The notes beneath the pieces were generated by a model. It was not told where the DNA came from and made no database searches. It saw only the letters and a list, made by a program, of their open reading frames with translations. Positions 15,099 through 23,852 of a DNA stretch of 64,000 bases are shown in pieces. The position numbers and the translations under genes were made by a program. The first letter of the stretch is position 1, and each line of letters opens with the position of its first letter. This stretch comes from Thermoleophilaceae bacterium (GTDB lineage: Bacteria; Actinomycetota; Thermoleophilia; Solirubrobacterales; Thermoleophilaceae): contig JAUJNZ010000007.1 of assembly GCA_030447905.1 (NCBI GenBank), positions 2,263 to 66,262 on the forward strand, read 5' to 3'.

Positions 15099-16305
15099 GG
15101 TCGGCCTGCTCGGCCACGGGACGGTCGGGGCGGCCTTCGACGCCCTCCTGCGCGAGCGCGCCGACGCGGTGGCCGCGTCGACCGGGCGGCGGCCCGAGTT
15201 GAGCGGCGTCCTGACCAGCTCGCGCGGGGACTTCGACGAGATCCTGGACGCAAGCGACCTCGTAGTGGAGCTGATCGGCGGCCTCGAGCCGGCGCGCGAG
15301 TATGCGCTCCGGGCGCTGCGGAGCCGTCGTCACGTGGTCAGCGCCAACAAGCAGCTCCTCGCCCAGCACGGGGAGGAGCTCTTCGACGCCGCCCGCGAGG
15401 CCGGCGTCGACCTGCGCTTCGAGGCCGCGGTGGGCGGCGTCGTGCCGGTGGTCAGGGTCGTCCAGGAGACCCTCGCCGCGGCCCATGTCGAGCGCGTCCA
15501 CGGGATCGTCAACGGGACGACCAACTTCATCCTCACCGAGATGGCGCGCACCGGGGCCTCCTACTCCGAGGCGCTCGCCGACGCCCAGCGGCTCGGCTTC
15601 GCCGAGGCGGACCCCAGCGACGACGTCGACGGCACAGACGCCGCGGCCAAGATGGCCATCCTGGCTCGACTCGCCTTCGGTGGGGCGGTGAGCCTCGACC
15701 AGGTGACCTACGAGGGAATCGAGCACGTCACCGCCGACGACATCGCCTACGCGCGCGAGCTCGGACTGTCGCTCAAGCTGGTCGGCACGGCGGAGCGGGT
15801 CGACGGCGGCCTGTCGGTGCGCGTTCATCCGGCGTTTCTCTACGCCGGGCACCCGCTCGCCTCGGTGGACGGCTCGTTCAACGCGGTGACCATCGAGTCG
15901 CCGACGATCACGGAGATCACCCTGTCGGGGCCGGGCGCCGGTGGCTCGCAGACCGCCTCGGCGGTGCTCGGCGACGTGGTGTCGGCGATGCTGCCGCCCG
16001 CGACCCCGCCCGCGCCGGCCACGCCTGTGGTCATCGTCGGCGACGTCGAGTCGGCCTTCTACCTCCACCTCGAGGTCGCCGACCGCCCGGGCGTCCTGGC
16101 TCAGGTGGCCGAGCTCCTCGGTCTCCAGGGCATCTCGGTGAAGTCGGTGGTCCAGCGGGGGCTCGGGGGCGACGCTCGCCTGACCATCGTCGTCCACCCG
16201 GTGCGCGAGTCGCGCTTTCTGGCCGCGGTCGGCCTGATCGGGCGGCTCGACTTCCTGCGGGTGCCCCCGCGCTGGATCCGCGTGATCGAGGAGGTCTTCG
16301 AATGA
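15085..16305 (+). CDS. hom: Homoserine dehydrogenase with ACT domain
   Basis: Reduces aspartate semialdehyde to homoserine, the branch-point step toward threonine and methionine. Residues 5-20 ([13 protein letters not shown]) form the NAD(P) Rossmann motif, [15 protein letters not shown] near 86-100 and [10 protein letters not shown] near 141-150 line the active site, and [13 protein letters not shown] contains the catalytic Lys near 189. Residues about 325-400 ([20 protein letters not shown]) are an ACT domain that normally senses threonine. Start is the GTG inside the 3' end of lysA. Confidence 0.95.
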   Translation: MSSFRVGLLGHGTVGAAFDALLRERADAVAASTGRRPELSGVLTSSRGDFDEILDASDLVVELIGGLEPAREYALRALRSRRHVVSANKQLLAQHGEELFDAAREAGVDLRFEAAVGGVVPVVRVVQETLAAAHVERVHGIVNGTTNFILTEMARTGASYSEALADAQRLGFAEADPSDDVDGTDAAAKMAILARLAFGGAVSLDQVTYEGIEHVTADDIAYARELGLSLKLVGTAERVDGGLSVRVHPAFLYAGHPLASVDGSFNAVTIESPTITEITLSGPGAGGSQTASAVLGDVVSAMLPPATPPAPATPVVIVGDVESAFYLHLEVADRPGVLAQVAELLGLQGISVKSVVQRGLGGDARLTIVVHPVRESRFLAAVGLIGRLDFLRVPPRWIRVIEEVFE

Positions 16306-17297
16306 GCCTCTGGCGCTACCGGGACCGCCTGCCCGTCGAGCCGCTCGTGACCCTGAACGAAGGCGACACGCCGCTGATCCCGGCGCCGCGCCTCTCAGAG
16401 CGCACCGGCGCCGAGGTCTGGCTCAAGTTCGAGGGCGCGAACCCGACCGGCTCGTTCAAGGACCGGGGGATGACCGTCGCCGTCTCGGCGGCGGTGCGCG
16501 AGGGCGCGCAGGCCGTCATCTGCGCCTCGACGGGCAACACGGCCGCGAGCGCCGCCGCCTACGCCGCCCGCGCCGGCCTGCGCGGGGCGGTCATCGTCCC
16601 CGAGGGCAACATCGCCACCGGCAAGCTCGCCCAGGCGCTCATGCACGACGCGCGCGTGGTCGCCCTGCGCGGCAACTTCGACGAGGCATTGCGGCTCGTG
16701 CGCGAGCTCGTCGAGCGCCATCCCATCTCGCTCGTGAACTCGGTCAACGAGTTTCGGATCGACGGCCAGAAGACCGCGGCCTTCGAGGTCTGCGACGGGC
16801 TCGGCGAAGCGCCCGACGCGCTCTTCATCCCGGTCGGAAACGCCGGCAACATCACATCATGGCATCGGGGCTTCGAGGAGTACGAGGATGCGATCCCGCG
16901 TCTGCTCGGGTTCCAGGCCGAGGGGGCAGCCCCGCTCGTGCACGGTCGCGCGGTGGCGCGGCCGGAGACCGTCGCGTCGGCGATCCGGATCGGCAACCCC
17001 GCCCGCGGGGAGGAGGCCATGGAGGCGATCGCCTCCTCGCGCGGATCGATCCGCGCGGTCTCCGATCAGGAGATACTGGCCGCCTACCGGCTCCTGGCGG
17101 CCAAGGAGGGCGTCTTCTGCGAGCCGGCGTCAGCCGCCTCGGTCGCGGGGCTGCTCAAGTACGGCGCCGAGGGTCGGGTGGTGTGCGTGCTGACCGGCCA
17201 CGGCCTCAAGGACCCGACCGCCGCGCTCGACCAGGCACGGTCGGTGATTCCCTGTGAGCCGAGCCTCGCGGCCGTCGAGGAGGTGGTGATGGGTTAG
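16302..17297 (+). CDS. thrC: Threonine synthase
   Basis: PLP enzyme converting O-phosphohomoserine to threonine and phosphate. [11 protein letters not shown] contains the PLP lysine (K53), [19 protein letters not shown] binds the phosphate side of the substrate, [10 protein letters not shown] binds the cofactor phosphate, and [13 protein letters not shown] lies near the C-terminus. At 331 residues it belongs to the short actinobacterial/Bacillus type. Its ATG overlaps the hom stop (ATGA), implying coupled translation. Confidence 0.95.
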   Translation: MSLWRYRDRLPVEPLVTLNEGDTPLIPAPRLSERTGAEVWLKFEGANPTGSFKDRGMTVAVSAAVREGAQAVICASTGNTAASAAAYAARAGLRGAVIVPEGNIATGKLAQALMHDARVVALRGNFDEALRLVRELVERHPISLVNSVNEFRIDGQKTAAFEVCDGLGEAPDALFIPVGNAGNITSWHRGFEEYEDAIPRLLGFQAEGAAPLVHGRAVARPETVASAIRIGNPARGEEAMEAIASSRGSIRAVSDQEILAAYRLLAAKEGVFCEPASAASVAGLLKYGAEGRVVCVLTGHGLKDPTAALDQARSVIPCEPSLAAVEEVVMG

Positions 17298-17416
17298 CGC
17301 AGCGCCTTCCTGGTAGCGGCGCGGCCGGCGCCGGCTGCCTACCGCGTCGGCCGGGGACGCGGGTCGGGCGTGCTCCGGCGGTGCGCCGTATCCCGCCAGC
17401 GCCGATACTGCTTCGG

Positions 17417-18271
17417 GTGCACCCTCGCCGTACCATTCGAGCTCCGGCCTCGACGGCCAACCTCGGCCCGGGCTTCGACTCGATGGCCGCCGCCGTCGGT
17501 CTCCACCTCGAGGTCGAGGTCGAGGAGACCGGCACCTTCGGCGTCCAGACCGACGTCCCGGGCGTCCCGCACGACCGCACGAACCTGGTCGTTCGCGCCT
17601 TCGAGTCGCTCGCGCCGGCCGACGGATTCAACTTCCGCATTCGCTCCCAGATCCCGCCGGTGGCGGGCCTCGGATCGAGCGCGGCGGCGGCCGTCGCCGG
17701 GCTCGTCGCGGCGGACCACCTCTTCGAGCTCGACGCCGACCTGCTCGCCGCGGCCACCGCGCTCGAGGGTCATCCCGACAACGCGGCGGCGGCCCTGCGC
17801 GGCGGCTTCGTCATCTGCCACGAAGGCGGCGCCGAGCGCTTCGACCCCGCGCCGGGGCTCGCGGCCGTCGCGGCGATCCCGCCTTACGAGGTCTCGACCG
17901 CGCGGGCGCGCGCGGCGCTTCCGCCCGAGGTGCCCTTCGCCGACGCGGTCCACAACGCCGCTCACGCCGCCATGCTCGTCCTCGGGCTCGCCCGCCGCGA
18001 CCTCGACCTCGTGGCCCGGGGCCTGTCCGACCGGCTGCACCAGCCGCGCCGGGCGCACCTCTATCCGCACTCGATGGAGCTGCTCGAACGGGCGCGCGAG
18101 CTCGGAGCGGTCGGGGCCTCGATCTCCGGGGCTGGTCCGACCGTGCTCTTCTGGTCACCCGAGGACGCGACGGGACGGCTCGCCTCGCGCCTGGGCCGGG
18201 AGGTGCCCGACTGGCGAATCCAGCGAATGGCTTTCGAGCCCGAGGGGGCGACGGTCAGGGCGCTCGCGTAG
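17417..18271 (+). CDS. thrB: Homoserine kinase (GHMP family)
   Basis: Phosphorylates homoserine for threonine synthase. IRAPASTANLGPGFDSMA is GHMP motif 1, PPVAGLGSSAAAAVAGL the ATP-binding motif 2, and ASISGAGPTVLF motif 3. The GTG at 17417 is chosen because homology-like sequence starts there and a GATACT element lies just upstream; an in-frame earlier start at 17381 would add 12 unlike residues. A 119-bp gap separates it from thrC, so it may have its own promoter while still following the hom-thrC-thrB order common in actinobacteria. Confidence 0.93.
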   Translation: MHPRRTIRAPASTANLGPGFDSMAAAVGLHLEVEVEETGTFGVQTDVPGVPHDRTNLVVRAFESLAPADGFNFRIRSQIPPVAGLGSSAAAAVAGLVAADHLFELDADLLAAATALEGHPDNAAAALRGGFVICHEGGAERFDPAPGLAAVAAIPPYEVSTARARAALPPEVPFADAVHNAAHAAMLVLGLARRDLDLVARGLSDRLHQPRRAHLYPHSMELLERARELGAVGASISGAGPTVLFWSPEDATGRLASRLGREVPDWRIQRMAFEPEGATVRALA

Positions 18272-18295
18272 AGCAGGGCCGCCCGTCGCGGCTCG

Positions 18296-19060
18296 CTAGA
18301 TCGGGAGCCGGCGGAAGATCGGGCGCGGCACGTGGCGCAGGACCGACATCACGTAGCGCAGCGCCGGCGGCGCCCAGACGGTGTGCGCTCCGCGGGCCAG
18401 GCCGTCGAGGATCGCCCCGGCTACAACCTCGGGCGTCGTGGCGAGCGGCGCGGCCTCGAGCCCGGCCGTCATCCGCGTATGGACGAAGCCGGGGCGGACG
18501 ACGAGCACGTTGACGCCCGTCCCGGCGAGCGAGTCGCCGAGACCCTGGACGAAGGCGTCGAGGCCCGCCTTCGACGCGCCGTAGACGAAGTTCGAGCGGC
18601 GCGGGCGCTCGGCGGCGACCGTGGAGAGGACGCACAGCGCCCCGTGACCCTGCGCGCGCATCCGCTCGGTGCAGGCGACGATCGCCGACACGAGGCCACC
18701 AAAGTTCGTCTCCACGACCGCCCGCGCGTTCGCGCCGTCGCGCTCGGCGGCGGCCTGGTCGCCGAGGACCCCGGCGGTCACGAGCACGAGGTCGAGGTCG
18801 CCGTGGCGATCGAATACGTCGTCGGCGAGCCGCAGGTGCTCGGATGCGTCGTCGTCGGCGTCGAACCGAACGGCCTCCACGACGGCGGCCCCGGCCCCAC
18901 GCAGCTCCTGCGCGGTCGCCTCGAGCTCCTCCGGTCGTCTCGCCGCGAGCACCACGGTTCGCGCCCGTCGCGCGACGAGCGCGCGGACGGTGGCGAGCGC
19001 TATCTCGGAGCCCCCGCCGAGGACCAGCACCGACTGGACGTCGCCCAGGGCGTCCCTCAT
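18296..19060 (-). CDS. SDR reductase, DprE2-like
   Basis: A classical short-chain dehydrogenase of 254 residues. VLVLGGGSEIALATVRALV is the NAD(P) loop, FVYGASKAGLDAFVQ holds the catalytic Tyr and Lys, and VVRPGFVHTRMT follows. The overall pattern and its position directly after a DprE1-like oxidase match DprE2, which reduces decaprenyl-phospho-2-keto-erythro-pentofuranose to decaprenyl-phospho-arabinose. The gene overlaps the oxidase gene by ATGA. SDR membership is certain; the exact substrate is inferred from the cluster. Confidence 0.82.
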   Translation of the reverse strand: MRDALGDVQSVLVLGGGSEIALATVRALVARRARTVVLAARRPEELEATAQELRGAGAAVVEAVRFDADDDASEHLRLADDVFDRHGDLDLVLVTAGVLGDQAAAERDGANARAVVETNFGGLVSAIVACTERMRAQGHGALCVLSTVAAERPRRSNFVYGASKAGLDAFVQGLGDSLAGTGVNVLVVRPGFVHTRMTAGLEAAPLATTPEVVAGAILDGLARGAHTVWAPPALRYVMSVLRHVPRPIFRRLPI

Positions 19061-20529
19061 CGCGTGTGGACGAGATCGAGCCGCCGCGCGAGGTCAGAGC
19101 GCAGCGACCCGTGCGGATCGAGCTCTGCGCGCAGCTCCAGCCAGCGCTCGAGGTCGGGGTACATCCGCCCGAGCAGCTCCGGCGCCAGCCGCGAGTCCTT
19201 CGCCAGGTAGAGCCGTCCTCCGGCCTCGACCACCAACGTGTCGAGCTCGTCGAAGAACGGCGAGAGCTCGGCGTCACCGGCGGGCAGGTCCATCGTCAGC
19301 GTCCAGCCGGGGATCGGGAAGGAAAGGAGGCCTCGCCCGCCCCCGAAGCGCTTGAGCACGGCCAGGAACGCGGGACGGCGCTCGCCGGACAGTCGCTCGA
19401 GTATCGCGCGCAGCGTGTCCTCGGCTCCGAAGGGCACGACGAGCTGGTACTGGAGCAGCCCACGCGGGCCGTAGAGGCGGTTCCAGGCCTGGACGCCGTC
19501 GAGCGGGTGGAAGTAGGAGTGAAGCGGCTCGAGCCGGCCGCGCTCGCAGCGCGGGGCGTGGCGGAAGTAGGCCTCGTTGAAGGCCCGGACCGCCGGGACC
19601 GAGAGCAGGCCCGAGGGGACGCCGGCCGGCGCGGAGAGCACTCGCGCGGGGGCGAACTCGGAGACGGCTCCGTCGGCGCCCGCGCCGAGCTCATCCCGGC
19701 CGGCGTGGTCGCCGCGCATGAGCACCGACCGCCCGAGCGCCCGCCCGCGCGCCAGGCAGTCGATCCACGCCACCGAGTAGCGATAGCCCTCGTCGCCACG
19801 CTCCATCCGGTCGAGCACGTCGTCGAGGTCGCGCGCGCGCTCGGTGTCGACCCGCACGCGATCGGTCTCGACCGCGATCAGCTGGACGGTGGCCTCGACG
19901 ACGGCGCCCGTGAGCCCCATGCCCCCGGCGGTCGCCGCGAAGACGCCGTCGCCGGGCGCGCCGGTCCGGCGCTCTCCGCCGGGGACCACGAGCTCGAGCG
20001 AGCGCACGTGATCGCAGAAGCTGCCCTCGCGGTGGTGGTTCTTGCCGTGCACGTCGGCGGCGATCGCCCCGCCGACGGTCACGTGGCTCGTCCCCGGCAT
20101 CACCGGGGGAAACCACCCGAAGGGAAGCACCATCCGCGCCAAGTCGCCGAGCGACAGGCCCGCGCCCACGGAGATCACGCCGGTCTCCACGTCGAAGGAG
20201 CGCACCGCCCGCAGGGCGGTGAGCGAGAGCACCCGACCGCCGGCGTTCTGGGCCGCGTCGCCGTAGGAGCGCCCGAGGCCGCGGGCGATCACGCCGCGTG
20301 CCGCGGGTCGCGCGAGCAGCTCGGTGACCGCCTCGGCGTCGACCGGGCGGTGCAGGTCGGCGAGCGTCGGGGCCGTGCGTCCCCAACCGGTCAAGAGCGT
20401 CGGCTCGCCGGAGGCAGAGCCGGGGGGCCGGAGGTCGAAGCGGGTGCTCGGAGACGCGCGGCCGTTGCCCTCCGCCGCTCGGCCGCGGCGGCGTCCGAGG
20501 AGTGGCGTGCTAGATCCCGACGTAGACAC
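19057..20529 (-). CDS. FAD-dependent oxidase, DprE1-like
   Basis: A 490-residue FAD-binding (PCMH/VAO-type) oxidoreductase. ARGLGRSYGDAAQNAGG near 75-92 and FPPVMPGTSHVTVGGAIAAD form the FAD site, and GGMGLTGAVVEATVQL follows. These are the hallmarks of DprE1, which oxidises the 2'-hydroxyl of polyprenyl-phospho-ribose. Whether the inhibitor-target cysteine of mycobacterial DprE1 is present was not resolved by eye. The first 50 residues are low in complexity, so the true start may be downstream. It overlaps the prenyl-transferase gene by 20 bp and the SDR gene by 4 bp. Confidence 0.83.
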   Translation of the reverse strand: MSTSGSSTPLLGRRRGRAAEGNGRASPSTRFDLRPPGSASGEPTLLTGWGRTAPTLADLHRPVDAEAVTELLARPAARGVIARGLGRSYGDAAQNAGGRVLSLTALRAVRSFDVETGVISVGAGLSLGDLARMVLPFGWFPPVMPGTSHVTVGGAIAADVHGKNHHREGSFCDHVRSLELVVPGGERRTGAPGDGVFAATAGGMGLTGAVVEATVQLIAVETDRVRVDTERARDLDDVLDRMERGDEGYRYSVAWIDCLARGRALGRSVLMRGDHAGRDELGAGADGAVSEFAPARVLSAPAGVPSGLLSVPAVRAFNEAYFRHAPRCERGRLEPLHSYFHPLDGVQAWNRLYGPRGLLQYQLVVPFGAEDTLRAILERLSGERRPAFLAVLKRFGGGRGLLSFPIPGWTLTMDLPAGDAELSPFFDELDTLVVEAGGRLYLAKDSRLAPELLGRMYPDLERWLELRAELDPHGSLRSDLARRLDLVHTR

Positions 20530-21499
20530 CGAGACCGAAGATCGCCGCCCACGCGACGGCGGCCGCCTGCAGGCCGCGATCGCCGAGCACGAGGTCCTCC
20601 GGCGCCTGCTCGCGCTCGGCCTCGAGCAGCAGCGCCCAGCGCAGGATGAACAGCACGAAGGGGACGATCGACAGCTCGAAGAACGGTAGGGCCGCCTCGG
20701 ACGGCGCCTGCTCGAAGGCCCACAGGCAGTAGGCGAGCAGGGTCACCGCCGCGGCGATCACCCTGATCTCGCGCAGGTAGGTGAGCGAGTACACACCGAG
20801 CGTCAGGCGCGTCGCCGTGCGCTCCTCGCCCAGCTCGGCGTGCTCGCCGGCGCGTTTACCGGCGACCATGAACAGCGACCCGAACGACGCGACGATCAAA
20901 AACCAGCGCGAGAGCGGCACGTCGACTGCGACCCCACCCGCGACCGCACGGACGATGAAGAACGAGGCCACGGTGACGATGTCGAGCACCGCGACGTGGC
21001 GCAGGCTGAGGGTGTAGGCGGTGGTCAGGATCAGGTACCCGGCGACCACGGCGAGCAGCTCGAGGCGGACCGCGGCGGCGACGGCGAGGCCGCCGACGAG
21101 CAGCGCGACGCCGACCACGACCGCCGTCCGCGGAGCGATCACCCCGGCGGCGATGGGTCGGTGTCGCTTGGTCGGATGGCGGCGGTCGGCGTCGATGTCG
21201 CGGGCGTCGTTCAGGAGGTAGGTTCCGCTGGCGACGAGGCAGAAGGCGACAAAGGCGAGCGCCACCGACAGCGCGGCGTCGGGCTCGGTGAGGACGCCGG
21301 CGGCTCCGGGGGCGGCGAGCACGAGGACGTTCTTCGCCCACTGCCGGGGCCGTGCCGCGCGCACGAGGCCGCGCAGGGACGAGCCGGAGGCCCGCGCGGG
21401 CGTATCCGCGCCGGCCGCGGGCTCGGGCGCCCGCGGGCCCAATCCGTGCTGCGGGATGCTCGCCTCGCCCGAGGGCGTGGCGTCCAGCGAGTTCGACAA
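20510..21499 (-). CDS. UbiA-family decaprenyl-phosphate phosphoribosyltransferase-like protein
   Basis: A membrane prenyl-phosphate transferase with about eight or nine helices. ARPRQWAKNVLVLAAP and YLLNDARDIDADRRHPTKR (the Asp-rich Mg site) are typical of DPPR synthases, which transfer 5-phosphoribose from PRPP to decaprenyl phosphate. With DprE1- and DprE2-like genes directly downstream, this would supply the substrate they epimerise. The start chosen is a TTG preceded by a strong AGGAGG at 9 nt spacing, giving 329 residues. A GTG at the LVRAARPRQW position is an alternative. Residues 1-45 are polar and probably cytoplasmic. Confidence 0.85.
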   Translation of the reverse strand: MSNSLDATPSGEASIPQHGLGPRAPEPAAGADTPARASGSSLRGLVRAARPRQWAKNVLVLAAPGAAGVLTEPDAALSVALAFVAFCLVASGTYLLNDARDIDADRRHPTKRHRPIAAGVIAPRTAVVVGVALLVGGLAVAAAVRLELLAVVAGYLILTTAYTLSLRHVAVLDIVTVASFFIVRAVAGGVAVDVPLSRWFLIVASFGSLFMVAGKRAGEHAELGEERTATRLTLGVYSLTYLREIRVIAAAVTLLAYCLWAFEQAPSEAALPFFELSIVPFVLFILRWALLLEAEREQAPEDLVLGDRGLQAAAVAWAAIFGLGVYVGI

Positions 21500-21508
21500 G
21501 AGGAACGG

Positions 21509-21514
21509 CCTCCT
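21509..21514 (-). promoter_or_regulatory. Ribosome binding site AGGAGG that sets a TTG start
   Basis: A perfect AGGAGG on the minus strand, 9 nt before a TTG at 21499. No ATG or GTG in the frame has a comparable site, so it decides the start of the UbiA-family gene. Confidence 0.6.
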
Positions 21515-21561
21515 GGGCTCGGGGAGCGACCCGAGAACCTTAGCTTCGCGGTCGAGTGGGC

Positions 21562-22905
21562 TCAGAAGGCGGGAAGCGACGCCCGGATCACGACGATGAA
21601 GGCGCACAGTGCGAGCGTCGCGCCGCGCAGTGCCCGCCCGGGCGTGGCCAGCGCGGCCAGGGGAAGCACCCAGACCACGTACCACGGCATCAGCCACGCG
21701 GTGGTGGCGAGCGCGACGATCACCGCCCACCCCGCCGCCGCGATCGGGTCGCCTCCGCGCCAGACACGGACGGACAACATCACGAGAGCCGCGGCGGTGG
21801 TCAGCGTCCCCGTCAGGCGCACGCCCGCGGTCGCGCCTCCGAGCCCGAGCGCCTCGCCCGCGAGCTGGGCCGGGCCGTAGACCGAGACGAGGTCGGCCTG
21901 ACGGGCCAGCTCGGTCGGGAGCTCGGCCACCGCCGGGCCCACGACCGCCAGCGCCAGAAGGAGCGCGGCCGTCCCGCCGGCCACCACGCCCGCGAGCACC
22001 CGGCCCCTGCGGTGGGCGCCGAGGACCAGGAGCGGCAGCAGAAGCCCCGCCGAGGCCTTGATCGCCGTGGCGGCGGCCATCGTCGCGCCGCCCAGCGCGT
22101 CGCGCCGGGCGACCAGCAGCGCGACCGCGCCCGCGACCAGGAGCATCATCGGGAGGTCGTTGTGGCCGCCGCCCACCCCCCACACGAGGAGCAGCGGGTT
22201 CGCCCCGACGAAGAGCGCCGCCGGCACGGGATCGCGCCCGAGCCCGCGCGCCGCCCGCCACACGAGAGCCACCGTCCCGAGGCTCGCGGCCGCGGTCAGC
22301 GCCTTGATCGTCCAGAGTCCGGCGGCCACGCTGAGCGACGCGAGCGGGTAGGTCGCGGCGGTGAACAGCGGCCCGTAGGGGTTCGGCCTCGACCGCCAGA
22401 CCAGGTAAGGAGCCACCGGATCGCCGTCGAGGGCTCCCGCGCTGGCCGAGTAGGGGCTCAATCCCTCGAGAGCACCGACGCGGGCGGCGGCGAGGTATCC
22501 GAACAGGTCGGTACTGAGCAGAGGAGGCGCGAGTGCGAAGAGCAGATGGAGCGCCGCGATCGACGCTACGGTCGCGCGCACGGTGATGCTGCCGGCGAGC
22601 GCCAGGATCGCGAGGTAGCAGGCTCCCATGGCCGCGAGGAGCAGCCAGGCCGCCGCCCTCGACAGCCCCACCCCGGGGAGGGCGGCCAGCGGGCCGGCGA
22701 ACCAGGGCGGAAAGCCGCCAAGGCTCGAGGGCGTGAGCGCCGCGGAGGGAGCAGCTGCCGCGCCCGCCGCGATCGCCAGCCCTCCGACCAGCAGGCCGGC
22801 CAGGCAGGCGGCGGCGAGCGCCCGCCGCCGACGGGAGTCGCGCGCCCGAGGTGCGGTCGAGAGCCTCGCCGGGCGAGCGTGCCGTGGCGTGGCGGGCGAT
22901 CTCAG
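21562..22905 (-). CDS. GT-C family polyprenyl-dependent (mannosyl-type) transferase
   Basis: An integral membrane protein with ten or more helices. LLSTDLFGYLAAARVGALEG holds an early-loop acidic residue typical of GT-C enzymes, and PNPYGPLF and VWGVGGGHNDLPMMLL match the alpha-(1,6)-mannosyltransferase/GT87-like group. Such enzymes use polyprenyl-phosphate sugars on the outer face of the membrane. The C-terminus is secure. The start is not: no ATG, GTG or TTG occurs in frame near the parA stop, and the coordinate given uses a CTG overlapping that stop (CTGA). An internal GTG near the PGVGLSRAA position would remove the first helix. Confidence 0.75.
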   Translation of the reverse strand: MRSPATPRHARPARLSTAPRARDSRRRRALAAACLAGLLVGGLAIAAGAAAAPSAALTPSSLGGFPPWFAGPLAALPGVGLSRAAAWLLLAAMGACYLAILALAGSITVRATVASIAALHLLFALAPPLLSTDLFGYLAAARVGALEGLSPYSASAGALDGDPVAPYLVWRSRPNPYGPLFTAATYPLASLSVAAGLWTIKALTAAASLGTVALVWRAARGLGRDPVPAALFVGANPLLLVWGVGGGHNDLPMMLLVAGAVALLVARRDALGGATMAAATAIKASAGLLLPLLVLGAHRRGRVLAGVVAGGTAALLLALAVVGPAVAELPTELARQADLVSVYGPAQLAGEALGLGGATAGVRLTGTLTTAAALVMLSVRVWRGGDPIAAAGWAVIVALATTAWLMPWYVVWVLPLAALATPGRALRGATLALCAFIVVIRASLPAF

Positions 22906-23693
22906 GCCGGAACGAGCTCCGCCCGCAGCGCCCCCAGCCGCTCCCGCTCGGCCTCGAGCCCGAGGCGACCGAGCAGCTCGTCGGCGAGCGCGAGATAGTC
23001 GGCGCCGAGCTCGGGCTTGTAGTCGAGGATCGACAGGCCCCGCTCGGCCGATTCGGCGTAGCGGATCGAGGCGCGAATGACCGAGTCGAAGACCTTCTCG
23101 CCGAAGCGCTCGCGAAGCTGCTTGAGCGCCTCGCGCGAGTGCACGAGGCGCATGTCGGCGATGTTCATCACGACACCGAGCCACTCGAGGTCGGGGTGGA
23201 GGTTCTCCTTGGCGAGCTCGATCACCTCGAGCGCCTGCTCCACACCCTGGAGCGAGAAGTACTGGGCCTCGGTGGTCACGAGCGCGTAGTCGGCGGCGAC
23301 CACGGCGTTGACGGTAAGCAGGCCGAGCGAGGGCGGGCAGTCGATGAACACGAAGTCGTAGCGGCGCTTGACCTCGCGCAGCGCTCGGCGCATCGTCATC
23401 TCCCGGCCCATCTTGCCGCTCAGGACGAGCTCGGACTCCGCGAGGCCGAGGTTGGCGGGGACGATGCCGCCCTGGATGGCGTCGACGGCCTTGGCCTGCC
23501 CGGCGAGCACGTCGGAGATCGTCGGGTCGGCGTCGGCGGGGATGTCGAAGTAGTCGGAGAGGTTGCCCTGGGGATCGAGGTCCACCGCGAGCGTCTCGAG
23601 CCCGACGCGCGAGAGCGCGTCGCTCAGGGTACGGACCGTCGTGGTCTTGCCGGTCCCGCCCTTCTGGCTGAGCACGGCGATCGTCGTGGCCAT
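22902..23693 (-). CDS. parA: ParA/Soj-type ATPase, orphan
   Basis: A Walker-type ATPase of 263 residues that positions DNA or protein cargo. AVLSQKGGTGKTTTVRTLSDAL is the deviant Walker A with signature Lys, VDLDPQGNLSDYF the A' motif, and FVFIDCPPSLGLLT the Walker B. The usual N-terminal DNA-binding extension of plasmid ParA is absent, as in chromosomal Soj. No parB gene or parS-like site is seen nearby, so the cargo is unknown; a second chromosomal ParA or a polar-protein positioner is possible. A TATAGT box 8 nt before the ATG suggests a leaderless message. Confidence 0.9.
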   Translation of the reverse strand: MATTIAVLSQKGGTGKTTTVRTLSDALSRVGLETLAVDLDPQGNLSDYFDIPADADPTISDVLAGQAKAVDAIQGGIVPANLGLAESELVLSGKMGREMTMRRALREVKRRYDFVFIDCPPSLGLLTVNAVVAADYALVTTEAQYFSLQGVEQALEVIELAKENLHPDLEWLGVVMNIADMRLVHSREALKQLRERFGEKVFDSVIRASIRYAESAERGLSILDYKPELGADYLALADELLGRLGLEAERERLGALRAELVPA

Positions 23694-23701
23694 CGCGAGC
23701 G

Positions 23702-23707
23702 ACTATA
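23702..23707 (-). promoter_or_regulatory. -10 box of parA (TATAGT)
   Basis: TATAGT on the minus strand ends 8 nt before the parA ATG. No convincing -35 lies 17 nt upstream. Confidence 0.5.
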
Positions 23708-23770
23708 GATCGCTGTGGCGATTCTTCACCGGCTCTCACCCGGCGCCCGGCCGAACCCGGCCGAACCCGA

Positions 23771-23794
23771 CCCGGGGCCCCGCGGGGCCCCGGG
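23771..23794. repeat. 24-bp perfect palindrome between the FHA gene and parA
   Basis: Perfect two-fold symmetry with no loop, centred between 23782 and 23783; each half is alternating C4/G4 runs. It lies about 64 bp upstream of the parA -10 box and 59 bp downstream of the FHA gene stop. It could be the terminator of the FHA transcript or a binding site. Confidence 0.6.
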
Positions 23795-23827
23795 GCCGGA
23801 CTCCTCCCTCGACCGGCTCATCGGACG

Positions 23828-23845
23828 GCCGGGCTCACGCCCGGC
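23828..23845 (-). terminator. Hairpin after the FHA gene
   Basis: GCCGGGC TCAC GCCCGGC forms a 7-bp all-GC stem (one A-free arm each side) with a 4-nt loop, starting 8 nt after the FHA stop codon. There is no T tract, which is common for actinobacterial terminators, so the call is tentative. Confidence 0.4.
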
Positions 23846-23852
23846 GCGCCCG

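Noticed and set aside
21562-23739. A 725-codon single gene including the region opposite and over parA
   Set aside because: The N-terminal 280 residues are out-of-frame translation of ParA and are Arg/Pro-rich. Only the membrane part after about 22905 is real.
23771-23794. A parS centromere site for ParA/ParB
   Set aside because: The bacterial parS consensus is A/T-containing (TGTTTCACGTGAAACA); this element is pure G/C and no ParB gene is adjacent.
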